NCBI GenBank assembly: GCA_964367845.1
Contig: CAYIYW010000001.1
Span: forward strand, 1 to 62,058
DNA: 62,058 nucleotides
Reading direction: 5' to 3'
Origin: JAHFLV01 sp964367845
GTDB lineage: Bacteria > Patescibacteriota > Minisyncoccia > Phycocordibacterales > DATGWK01
Position 1 is the stretch's first letter. Each line of letters starts with the position of its first letter. Position numbers and translations under genes: made by a program. This document shows positions 34,480 through 41,691 of this stretch, one piece after another. Below the pieces are notes generated by a model, which did no database searches, was not told the origin of the DNA, and saw nothing but the letters and a program-made list of their open reading frames with translations.

Positions 34480-35856
34480 ATGGAAAATAGATTCAATAAA
34501 AAACAAGGTTTTGCCCGTCCAAGTTTTAAGGGCAATTCCACCTCAAAGGTGGGCGACAGTTTTAAGGGTCGCAGTTTTGGCGATGGAGCGCGTTCTCAAG
34601 GCACTCACGGTGTCCGTTCGCACGGTCTGTCGCACGGCAAATCATTCGGCAATCGCGATGGTGCAAACGCTAACCGCAGTGGCGCAAACCGCGGAGCCAG
34701 GGGCCGATTTCCCGATAACCGAGGCAATCGCGGCGGTGGCAAAAGCGAACGGATTGATTTTTCCCGTTTTGTAAATAAAGCGGTCATCACCGAGGAAATG
34801 GCTCATTACAAACCCGAACACAAGTTTGAAGATTTTGCGGTGGAGACCATTCTCAAAACCGCCATCAAATCCAAAGGATATGTTGAACCAACTCCAATTC
34901 AAGACCGAGCTATCCCATATGTTCTGAAGGGCCAGGATGTCGTGGGAATTGCCAACACCGGCACGGGGAAAACCGCCGCTTTTCTCATCCCTCTAATTAA
35001 CAAGATTCTGCTCAACCGCAAGGAGGAAGTCATCATCATCGTGCCGACCCGTGAGCTCGCCATTCAAATTGACCAGGAGCTTCAGAGCATCGGGAAAGGC
35101 CTGGAAATTTTTTCGGTTTGCTGTGTTGGAGGCGCGCCGATTGGTCGCCAGATTTCTCAACTGAAATATCAATACAATTTCATCATCGGCACCCCCGGCC
35201 GAATCAAGGATTTGGTTGACCGCAAGATGATTCGCCTCGCCGAATTCAAAACTATGGTGCTTGACGAAGCCGACCGGATGCTTGACATGGGTTTCGTCAA
35301 CGATATGCGCTTCATCGCATCTGCGATGCCGAAGGAACGCCACACTTTATTTTTTTCGGCGACCATTTCTGCGGACATTGAAAAACTTATCAAAGAATTT
35401 CTCCGTGAGCCGGTCAGAATTTCGGTCAAGACGGGAGAGACGGCAAGAAATGTTGAACAGGACATTGTCAAAATTGACCGCGGCGCCAATAAAATTGATA
35501 TTCTGCAGGAGCTTTTGCGTCAAAAAGAATTCAGCAAAGTTCTTATCTTCGGCCGAACAAAACACGGCGTGGAGAAGCTCTCAAAAATTTTGATTGCCCG
35601 AGGTTTCAAAGCAGAGTCAATTCACGGCAATAAGCCCCATTCAAAAAGACAGCAAGCTCTGGGCTCATTCAAAACCAGCAAATCCCAGGTTCTCGTGGCA
35701 ACCGACGTGGCCGCCCGCGGTTTGGACATTGCCGATGTCAGCCATGTCATCAACTTTGATATTCCGGCGACATACGACGATTATGTTCATCGCATCGGTC
35801 GAACCGGCCGCGGAAACAAAAAAGGCAAGGCGCTGACATTTATTGAGGGGCGTTAG
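34480..35856 (+). CDS. DEAD-box RNA helicase
   Basis: 458 residues. The first 90 are a basic, Gly/Ser/Arg/Asn-rich low-complexity tail (SHGLSHGKSFGNRDG, NRGARGRFPDNRGNRGG), placed at the N-terminus instead of the usual C-terminus. The RecA-like core is complete: EPTPIQDRAIP (Q motif), ANTGTGKTAAFLIP, PTRELAIQI, GTPGRIKDL, VLDEADRMLD, SAT, ARGLDIADVSHVINFDIP, and HRIGRTGRG. It probably remodels structured RNA at low temperature. Transcription should be leaderless. Confidence 0.95.
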   Translation: MENRFNKKQGFARPSFKGNSTSKVGDSFKGRSFGDGARSQGTHGVRSHGLSHGKSFGNRDGANANRSGANRGARGRFPDNRGNRGGGKSERIDFSRFVNKAVITEEMAHYKPEHKFEDFAVETILKTAIKSKGYVEPTPIQDRAIPYVLKGQDVVGIANTGTGKTAAFLIPLINKILLNRKEEVIIIVPTRELAIQIDQELQSIGKGLEIFSVCCVGGAPIGRQISQLKYQYNFIIGTPGRIKDLVDRKMIRLAEFKTMVLDEADRMLDMGFVNDMRFIASAMPKERHTLFFSATISADIEKLIKEFLREPVRISVKTGETARNVEQDIVKIDRGANKIDILQELLRQKEFSKVLIFGRTKHGVEKLSKILIARGFKAESIHGNKPHSKRQQALGSFKTSKSQVLVATDVAARGLDIADVSHVINFDIPATYDDYVHRIGRTGRGNKKGKALTFIEGR

Positions 35857-35930
35857 ACAGAAACCGCCGGCGTTAAGCGTCAAATCGCGCCAAAAGCATA
35901 AACCAGGAAATTAGCCGCGACATCAAACCC

Positions 35931-36110
35931 ATGAACTCAATCACCAAAAATCTTCAAAAGAAATCATTCCCCGGAAGCGGAAAATGGATTGAAAAACCAC
36001 GGCGCTCCGAGGTGCTGGTTTGTTCTGCTTGCAAGGGTAAATACATCAAAACTCGGCCCCAGCAGGTTATCTGCGTCCGTTGCATGGTAAGAACCCGTAG
36101 TGACAGATAA
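35931..36110 (+). CDS. Small zinc-ribbon protein, 59 residues
   Basis: ATG at 35931 to TAA at 36110. The N-terminal 28 residues are basic (MNSITKNLQKKSFPGSG), then two CxxC knuckles, CSACKGKYIKTR and CVRCMVRTR, form a likely Cys4 zinc ribbon. It lies 74 nt after the helicase and may be co-transcribed. The high content of Arg, Lys and Gln suggests nucleic-acid binding (inference). It ends 31 nt before the convergent antiporter stop. Confidence 0.75.
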   Translation: MNSITKNLQKKSFPGSGKWIEKPRRSEVLVCSACKGKYIKTRPQQVICVRCMVRTRSDR

Positions 36111-36141
36111 TCGCCAAACTCTGACCTCAACCGGATAATTA

Positions 36142-37262
36142 TTAAAACAGAATTGCCGCGACAAAAGAGACATATAACGCCAGCAAAACCAAGCCCTCGC
36201 CTAAACTGATTTTCTTTTTGGTCCTTGTAAAAATAAAGAATAAAACGGCCGCGATAAACAGAAAAATTCTGCTGCTCAAGGCAAATTGAAAATTTACCGA
36301 GCTGATTGGATGGATTAAAGCGACAATGCCGAGGACAAGGGTCGCCGGAAAAATTACCGCCCCCATCAGATTGCCGATGATAAGCTGGGTTTCGCTTTTC
36401 TTTGAGGAGGCGATGGCGAAATATATTTCCGGTAAAGCATTGCCTAAACCGGTAACGAGGAGACCGACCAGCAAAAGAGGCACGCCGAGGCCTTTTGCAA
36501 AAAACGAGGCCGACAAAACGATGCCGACGGAGGCGGCGACAAGGATGACTATGCCCCCGGCGACCCACAAAATATCTTTCATGCTTCTCCGGATTTTTTC
36601 CGCCGAAGGGATGCCCCCATTTTCATGATTGTAAACTCTGGTAAATAAGCCCTGTTTTACGAAGAGCCAATATAAATAGCAGACAAAGAGACCGAGCAAG
36701 ATAATGCCGTCAACTCTGGACAATGTTCCGTCAAAAAGCAGAACTATCGGCAGAAGGGCGGCAATCATCGTGAAAATTGCCGTGGTCTGAACAGTTTTCC
36801 CGCCGGTTTCAATCTCTTTTTTCGGAGCGAACAGTATGGCGACGAGGACTGCCAAAGTCATGGCGACGAAGTTATTGCCAAAAACATCGCCCAGTGAAAG
36901 CTCGGGGATTCCTCTCGTTGCCGATGTGATGCCGACAAAAAGGTTGGGCAGGGAGGCGGCTGACGCCATTACCAAAAAACCGACAACGAATTCGCGAACA
37001 CCGAGAGCTTTTGAGAGACGCATCAAACCGCCGATGACCCATTCNNNNNNNNNNNNNNNNNNNNNNNNNNNNNNNNNNNNNNNNNNNNNNNNNNNNNNNN
37101 NNNNNNNNNNNNNNNNNNNNNNNNNNNNNNNNNNNNNNNNNNNNATTCGCGAACACCGAGAGCTTTTGAGAGACGCATCAAACCGCCGATGACCCATTCG
37201 CTGGAGAGGTGCATGAACCAGAGCGAAGCGCAGAATATTGAGCTGTAAATTAGCCATGCCAC
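36142..37262 (-). CDS. Calcium/sodium antiporter-like protein, CaCA family (split by gap)
   Basis: The CaCA superfamily exchanges Ca2+ for Na+ or H+. Two inverted alpha-repeats are visible: MASAASLPNLFVGITSAT near the N-terminus and GLLVTGLGNALPEIYFAIAS in the second half, each followed by a GNxxG-like helix (GDVFGNNFVAM, IIGNLMGAVIFP). A 100-N gap lies between identical 55-nt blocks (36990-37044 and 37145-37199). Removing 155 nt leaves 966 nt, exactly 322 codons, so the gene is intact. The start is GTG at 37262 in the corrected frame. Confidence 0.88.
36990..37199. other. Assembly gap flanked by identical 55-nt blocks
   Basis: Bases 36990-37044 are repeated exactly at 37145-37199 around 100 Ns. 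Collapsing them restores the antiporter reading frame. Confidence 0.95.
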
Positions 37263-37283
37263 GTCCGTGTTATTTTAGCATGC

Positions 37284-37327
37284 TTTTTTCAGCATGGCCG
37301 TCCTTCAGGACGGCCATGCTGAAAAAA
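37284..37327. terminator. Perfect 20-bp hairpin, probable bidirectional terminator
   Basis: The 20 bases 37284-37303 are the exact complement of 37308-37327 around the loop TTCA, with T6 on one end and A6 on the other. The antiporter starts to its left and the sigma gene to its right, so it insulates two divergent units. Confidence 0.75.
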
Positions 37328-37445
37328 CTTTAGCTAAAAAACAAATCGTGTAACAAATTAAATCGGCGAATGTTGTATTAAGCGAGGGTCGAATTAACAA
37401 AACACGGGGCGGGGTGGCAAAACCACCTCGTTTGACCCGTAGTTA

Positions 37446-37474
37446 TTGACCCGTAGAAACGGCGGGCGTATAGT
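37446..37474 (+). promoter_or_regulatory. Promoter of the sigma-factor gene
   Basis: TTGACC (37446-37451), 17 nt, TATAGT (37469-37474). The ATG at 37483 is 8 nt later, so the mRNA should be leaderless. Confidence 0.82.
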
Positions 37475-37482
37475 GCCACTAA

Positions 37483-38151
37483 ATGAATCAATCATTGATG
37501 AATCAACTGGCGACACAAAACAGTCCGGATTCTCAAAAGGGCGTTGAGAATAAATTTCAAGTTAAGGAAATTGAAAACAAGGCCGACCACGAAGTCCTGG
37601 CATTGTCGCTCGCCCAGCCGAGCGTGTTTGAAATTCTCGTCTCGCGCTATGAGCAGGCCTTTCTGAACAAGGTTACGGCGATAGTGAAAAATCGCGAAGA
37701 AGCGCAGGACATCGTTCAGGATACATTCGTGAAGATTTACATTCACGGCGCTAAATTCAAACTCCAGGAAGGAGCGAGTTTCAAATCCTGGGCCTATCGG
37801 ATTCTTTTGAATACTTGCTTCTCGTACTGCAAAAAGCGGAAACGGGAGCGGGAATTCGTGTCGGCGGTTGAGCCGGAAGTCCTGCAGTCCTTTGGTGCGT
37901 TGGACGACAATGAGCGGAAACTCAATCTTGACCATTTCCTCTTTGTTGCCTCAAAACTGCCAAGCGTGACAGCCAAATTGCTCAAGAAAGTCATGCTTGA
38001 GGGAAAAGGCCACGAGGACATCGCTCTTGAGGATGGTATGACTGTAGGCGCGACAAGGACTCGTCTCCATCGGGCTCGCGAAGAATTCAAGAAAGTTGAC
38101 GAAGTTTATGCCACGCAAACGGCCATGCAGGAGACCACCCCGACATCTTAA
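37483..38151 (+). CDS. ECF-type RNA polymerase sigma factor
   Basis: 222 residues. Region 2 is FEILVSRYEQAFLNKVTAIVKNREEAQDIVQDTFVKIYIH (the AxDIVQDTF element binds core RNAP and melts the -10). Region 4 is VMLEGKGHEDIALEDGMTVGATRTRLHRAREEF, a helix-turn-helix for the -35. The region 4 linker is slightly unusual (no clear YEE). The next gene encodes a two-TM protein 8 nt downstream, the usual place for an anti-sigma factor. Confidence 0.9.
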   Translation: MNQSLMNQLATQNSPDSQKGVENKFQVKEIENKADHEVLALSLAQPSVFEILVSRYEQAFLNKVTAIVKNREEAQDIVQDTFVKIYIHGAKFKLQEGASFKSWAYRILLNTCFSYCKKRKREREFVSAVEPEVLQSFGALDDNERKLNLDHFLFVASKLPSVTAKLLKKVMLEGKGHEDIALEDGMTVGATRTRLHRAREEFKKVDEVYATQTAMQETTPTS

Positions 38152-38159
38152 TATCAAAC

Positions 38160-38588
38160 ATGTCCAATCAAACTATGCCAAATCAAAATTTAACGGCCGG
38201 TCAGACCGGTCAGGGTGTTCGGGCCAGCCAAGCTGGTCAGACAAATCAGGCGAGCCAAGATGTTAGAAACGCCGTTTTAAATCGGGTGCGAACCGTTTAT
38301 GTAATCAGAAGGGTTTTGAACCTGCTTGGATTTAAACTGGGCTGGCTTGTTGTGCTTTTATTTGCTTTCGGCTGGCTAGTGTCCGTCGTTAATGTTTTGC
38401 GGAATTTTTTGAATACGGCAAAGGACTTCAACGGCGCATACGGTTTTGTTACGAGCGCTTTTTTGAATGCCGACTTGGTTGTTCAGGCGATTTCTGTCGG
38501 AATAGTGGCGGTTGGGGTTTTCCTTGTTCTGGACCTTTACAAGACCTTTACGATTTTACGGAATAGTTCCAGGTCTAGGACGGTCTAA
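38160..38588 (+). CDS. Two-TM membrane protein next to the ECF sigma (candidate anti-sigma)
   Basis: 142 residues. A Gln/Gly/Thr-rich N-terminal segment (TAGQTGQGVRASQAGQTNQ) is followed by a cytosolic helix (VLNRVRTVYVIRRVLNLL) and two TM helices near residues 60-80 and 105-125. It lacks a recognisable ZAS zinc motif. Co-transcription with the sigma gene suggests an anti-sigma or sensor role, but sequence alone does not show it. Confidence 0.65.
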   Translation: MSNQTMPNQNLTAGQTGQGVRASQAGQTNQASQDVRNAVLNRVRTVYVIRRVLNLLGFKLGWLVVLLFAFGWLVSVVNVLRNFLNTAKDFNGAYGFVTSAFLNADLVVQAISVGIVAVGVFLVLDLYKTFTILRNSSRSRTV

Positions 38589-38662
38589 AGCGACCTAAAG
38601 CGGCTTAACTTTGAAATACTTTTCCGCCGGTATCAACACCTCGCGTGTGATATCATCTCGCC

Positions 38663-39514
38663 ATGGTTCTGCTTTTGAATGAAAATGAGCCGAAAAAACT
38701 GCTTATGGCCCCGCGACGGTTTATCCCCTCATTACGACGGATTTCGCTCGGGCGATGGCTATTCTATTTAGTTTTAAGCGCAATTTTGGTTGTTTTGGCC
38801 ATTAACGCCCGCGTTTTTTCGTATAGCGAGAAATTTATTCTGAAAGACGACTTGCAATCGGCCGATTTGCGATTTGCGGCTGTTTTACAATCGCCTTTTG
38901 TTACAGACGACACAGTTTTTTTCGCCGAAAGCGCTGAAATTTCATCAGCCAACGCTCAAATTCCTGTAGCAATTGTCCTCGGAGCGAGTGTTTACAGCGA
39001 CGGCGCTCTTTCGCCGATGCTTGAAGAGCGGGCCAAAACCGCCCTTGAACTCTACAGAAGCGGGTTGGTCAAAAAAATCCTTGTGAGCGGGGATAATCGG
39101 GTGTCATCATACAATGAAGTTACTCCGATTCGGGTCTATCTTCTGGGGAATAGCGTTTCGGCTGAAGACATTTTTGCCGATTTCGCCGGTTTCAACACTT
39201 ATGACAGCATGTATCGCGCCCGCGAGATTTTTGGCGCAAAAAACGTTTTGATAGTAACCCAAAGGTTCCACTTGCCGCGGGCAATATATGCCGCCAGAAA
39301 AATTGGCCTGAATGCCTACGGCGTGCCGGCGGGGCAGGGTTTGACGGGGCAAAATTCAGTCGGTCAAAATCCAATCAGTTCGTCATTCAAAAATGGAATC
39401 CGCGAAATTTTCGCCACTGTCAAAACCTTTTTTGAAGTTACCACTCGCGCCAAACCCCATTTTCTCGGCCGTCAAATCCCGATTGAAGGGGACGGCAGGG
39501 AGAGTTTGAGGTGA
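38663..39514 (+). CDS. SanA/YdcF-like protein (DUF218), membrane-anchored
   Basis: 283 residues. An N-terminal TM (LFYLVLSAILVVLAINAR) is followed by the DUF218 core: VAIVLGASVYSDGALSPMLEERAKTALELY, KKILVSGDN, AEDIFADFAGFNTYDSMYRA, and VTQRFHLPRAIYAARKIG. SanA-type proteins affect envelope integrity. A GQGLTGQNSVGQNP linker near the C-terminus carries the same GQN repeat seen in other genes here. TATCAT (38651-38656) 6 nt before the ATG predicts a leaderless transcript. Confidence 0.88.
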   Translation: MVLLLNENEPKKLLMAPRRFIPSLRRISLGRWLFYLVLSAILVVLAINARVFSYSEKFILKDDLQSADLRFAAVLQSPFVTDDTVFFAESAEISSANAQIPVAIVLGASVYSDGALSPMLEERAKTALELYRSGLVKKILVSGDNRVSSYNEVTPIRVYLLGNSVSAEDIFADFAGFNTYDSMYRAREIFGAKNVLIVTQRFHLPRAIYAARKIGLNAYGVPAGQGLTGQNSVGQNPISSSFKNGIREIFATVKTFFEVTTRAKPHFLGRQIPIEGDGRESLR

Positions 39515-39578
39515 GATTACAAAAATCACGGGCAGTTAGTTGAATCATTTGGGTTTGTGAATCTGTTTTACGGCAGAG

Positions 39579-39620
39579 TTGACATAATTTTACTCCTTGC
39601 TATACTTTAGCATAGTAAAG
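39579..39620 (+). promoter_or_regulatory. Promoter and operator of the YerC-like regulator gene
   Basis: TTGACA (39579-39584), 16 nt, TATACT (39601-39606). The imperfect palindrome CTTTAGCATAGTAAAG (39605-39620) overlaps the end of the -10 and fills the space to the ATG. An almost identical site in reverse orientation lies before the next gene (39954-39969). Confidence 0.8.
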
Positions 39621-39623
39621 CGC

Positions 39624-39935
39624 ATGAAAGAAATTGAAAACAAATATAATAAGTGGATAAACCAAGACACAGACGCTCTTTTTGGTGCCATTCTCAAGCT
39701 GAAAAACGTTGACGAGGCTCGACGGTTTTTCAGAGATTTGCTCACTGAAAAGGAGTTGGTGGAACTCAGCCAAAGGTGGAAAGTGGCTCGAATGTTGGCG
39801 AAGCGAATACGCTACACCAAAATTGCACAGGAAACCGGAATGAGTTCCACCACCATTGCCCGAGTTCATAAATGGCTCAAAAAGGGCATGGGCGGCTATA
39901 AACTTATCATGGAAAGGTTGGGAGAGAATAGATAA
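39624..39935 (+). CDS. YerC/YecD family TrpR-like transcriptional repressor
   Basis: 103 residues from the ATG at 39624. The Trp-repressor superfamily helix-turn-helix is clear: FFRDLLTEKELVELSQRWKVA, LAKRIRYTKIAQETGMSSTTIARVHKWLKKG, near residues 36-88. The N-terminal dimer helices are charged. A palindrome on its own promoter implies autorepression. The second copy before the next gene implies that gene is its target. Ligand unknown: residues of the TrpR tryptophan pocket cannot be judged reliably from sequence. Confidence 0.9.
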   Translation: MKEIENKYNKWINQDTDALFGAILKLKNVDEARRFFRDLLTEKELVELSQRWKVARMLAKRIRYTKIAQETGMSSTTIARVHKWLKKGMGGYKLIMERLGENR

Positions 39936-39941
39936 TTTTTT

Positions 39942-39976
39942 TTGTTCACATCGCTTTACTAAACTAAAGTAATCAT
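39942..39976 (+). promoter_or_regulatory. Promoter and operator of the 39977 gene
   Basis: TTGTTC (39942-39947), 17 nt, TAAAGT (39965-39970). The site CTTTACTAAACTAAAG (39954-39969) covers the -10. Its reverse complement matches the 39605 operator at 14 of 16 positions, with flanks TA and CG also shared. The ATG is 6 nt after the -10. Confidence 0.8.
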
Positions 39977-40528
39977 ATGGAAAAATCATCAAGAAAGCTA
40001 CAAATCGGAGTGATGGGTTCAGCCGCCGATCTTAAATACTCAAAAAAAATTGAGAAACTGGCAAAAGAAATCGGATACTGGGTTGCCAAAAATGGAGCAA
40101 CTCTGATTTTTGGCGCGGAGAAAGATTATGACTCTCTCTCGACCGCCGCCTGCCGAGGAGCAAAGAAAGCCCGCGGTCTTACTATTGGCGTAACCTATGG
40201 AAAAGGTTTTGATATTTTTGAGAAAAAGAATGTGGATGTGGTGATTGCAAGTGGGCTTGAACGCGGCGGCGGCAGAGAGCTAACCCTTGTTTTAAGTTGT
40301 GATGCTGTTATCGCGCTTAATGGCGGTTCCGGTACGCTTACAGAAATTGCTATCGCTTATCAAGCAAATATTCCTGTTGTGGTAATAAAAGACACTGGGG
40401 GTTGGAGTGAAAAACTTGGAGGCCAATATCTTGACGCCCGAAACAGAATAAAAATTGAAGTCGCTGAAAATCCAAAGTCAGCTGTTAAGTTAGCCATTAA
40501 ACTAGCGAAGAAGAGATATGAAAAATAA
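39977..40528 (+). CDS. TIGR00725-family Rossmann protein (LOG-like)
   Basis: 183 residues. IGVMGSAADLKYSKKIEKLAKEIGYWVAKNGATLIFGAEK is the nucleotide-binding N-terminus, and GGGRELTLVLSCDAVIALNGGSGTLTEIAIAYQ contains the GGxGTxxE motif of the LOG/lysine-decarboxylase-like fold. Related LOG enzymes hydrolyse nucleoside monophosphates, but this subgroup's substrate is unclear. The stop overlaps the next gene by 11 nt, so they form an operon controlled by the YerC-like site. Confidence 0.85.
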   Translation: MEKSSRKLQIGVMGSAADLKYSKKIEKLAKEIGYWVAKNGATLIFGAEKDYDSLSTAACRGAKKARGLTIGVTYGKGFDIFEKKNVDVVIASGLERGGGRELTLVLSCDAVIALNGGSGTLTEIAIAYQANIPVVVIKDTGGWSEKLGGQYLDARNRIKIEVAENPKSAVKLAIKLAKKRYEK

Positions 40529-41234
40529 AATACTAATAATTACCCAAACTCACGGTGATGAGTGTATTGGAACTGAGGTTATGAAAAAATTGAAATCGGG
40601 GTTAAACAAAAAATTTCGCTGGGTTATCGCGAATAAAAAAGCCGACTTCAAGAGTAAAAGATTCATAAAATTTGATATGAACCGAATTGCTCCGGGAAAT
40701 ATTAAAAGTAAAAATTATGAACAAAGAAGAGTGGCGGAAATTATCTCGCTTTCAAAAAAATATGCATACACCATAGATATTCATGGCACCGAGGCGATTT
40801 CAGGAATATTTATAATCGTTACAAAACCAACGATACAAAATATTCTTTTTGCTCTCAGTTTACCAATCAAAAATGTAGTTATTTGGAGTCCTAGAGACAT
40901 TGGAGGACCAATTACGAAGTTTGTTCCCTGCGGACTAGAAATTGAATGTGGGCCACAAGCGTTAGAAAAAACTAAGAATTATTTGTTTGTTGCTCTCAAA
41001 AAAATAGAAAAACAGGGTATCGATTATGGTCGAATTAATTTTAGAGCCAAAAATATCTTTAAAGTATACGGGAAGCTTTTAAAGAATAAGATTGCTGCGA
41101 AATCAAACCTAAAGGACTTTAAACAGGCGATTATCAGCAAGGAGATATTTTACCCACTGCTTTGTAATCGATATGCCGGGGTGTCTTGCTACAAAATGGA
41201 GAAGGTAAATTTTGTTGAATTGCTAAGTTATTAA
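40518..41234 (+). CDS. Aspartoacylase/succinylglutamate desuccinylase-like protein
   Basis: 238 residues. ITQTHGDECIGTEVM gives the first zinc ligands (HxxE), TIDIHGTEAISG the second His, and CGLEIECGPQALEKTKNY the catalytic Glu region of the AstE/AspA family, which deacylates N-acyl amino acids or similar amides. An AT-rich gene, overlapping the upstream Rossmann gene by 11 nt. Substrate cannot be predicted. Confidence 0.82.
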   Translation: MKNKILIITQTHGDECIGTEVMKKLKSGLNKKFRWVIANKKADFKSKRFIKFDMNRIAPGNIKSKNYEQRRVAEIISLSKKYAYTIDIHGTEAISGIFIIVTKPTIQNILFALSLPIKNVVIWSPRDIGGPITKFVPCGLEIECGPQALEKTKNYLFVALKKIEKQGIDYGRINFRAKNIFKVYGKLLKNKIAAKSNLKDFKQAIISKEIFYPLLCNRYAGVSCYKMEKVNFVELLSY

Positions 41235-41263
41235 TCTCGCCGTTGAGTTAGTGAAGCAAAAAT

Positions 41264-41512
41264 ATGGTTCAAAAAAATAAAATCACAATTCTTTCCACAT
41301 TCGCTAACGATCAGCTTGTTAGTGAAAACGGCTCTATCATTGGAAAGCAGAATGGCGGACCTGCTTTTTATCTGAACAGAGCTTTAAAAAGTGAAGGGGC
41401 GTTTTTTGCCATGAAAACCGGACCAAAAATGAAAGTCCAAATTTTAATAACAAAAAAAGGAGAATTTGGTAATGTCCCCAAAAGACCTATTCAAAAAATA
41501 TGCCGTGAATAA
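41264..41512 (+). pseudogene. PfkB-type kinase N-terminal fragment (truncated)
   Basis: 82 codons. ITILSTFANDQLVSENG, QNGGPAFYLNRALKSEG and FAMKTGPKM resemble the first 60 residues of PfkB/ribokinase proteins. The nucleotide-binding C-terminal DTxGAGD part is missing, and no continuation is visible in other frames downstream. It is probably a remnant. A divergent short protein is possible. Confidence 0.5.
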
Positions 41513-41574
41513 AACTTCAATGTTCCTTTCTGCACAAAATAAGCATCATCACAATCAACTCTTCCTGAAAGAGA

Positions 41575-41691
41575 TTGGTTGTGGTTAGTAGTGCCAAATA
41601 CTTTGCACTCCTTCGCGCTCAATCCCTTTCCAGAAGGGATTTTCATTTCTGGAAAGGAAGAGTTCTTTAACAAACCAAAAAGGAGAAGGTT
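41575..41691 (+). promoter_or_regulatory. Leader with two mutually exclusive hairpins, boxA-like site and SD
   Basis: A possible promoter is TTGGTT (41575-41580) 18 nt TACTTT (41599-41604). Hairpin 1 is AATCCCTT/AAGGGATT (41621-41641), followed by a short T-rich tract. Hairpin 2 is the exact 11-bp pair CCTTTCCAGAA/TTCTGGAAAGG (41625-41657). They share bases and cannot coexist. AGTTCTTTAACA (41661-41672) matches the E. coli rrn boxA at 10 of 12 positions, then SD AGGAGAAGG. The arrangement suggests transcriptional attenuation. Confidence 0.6.
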
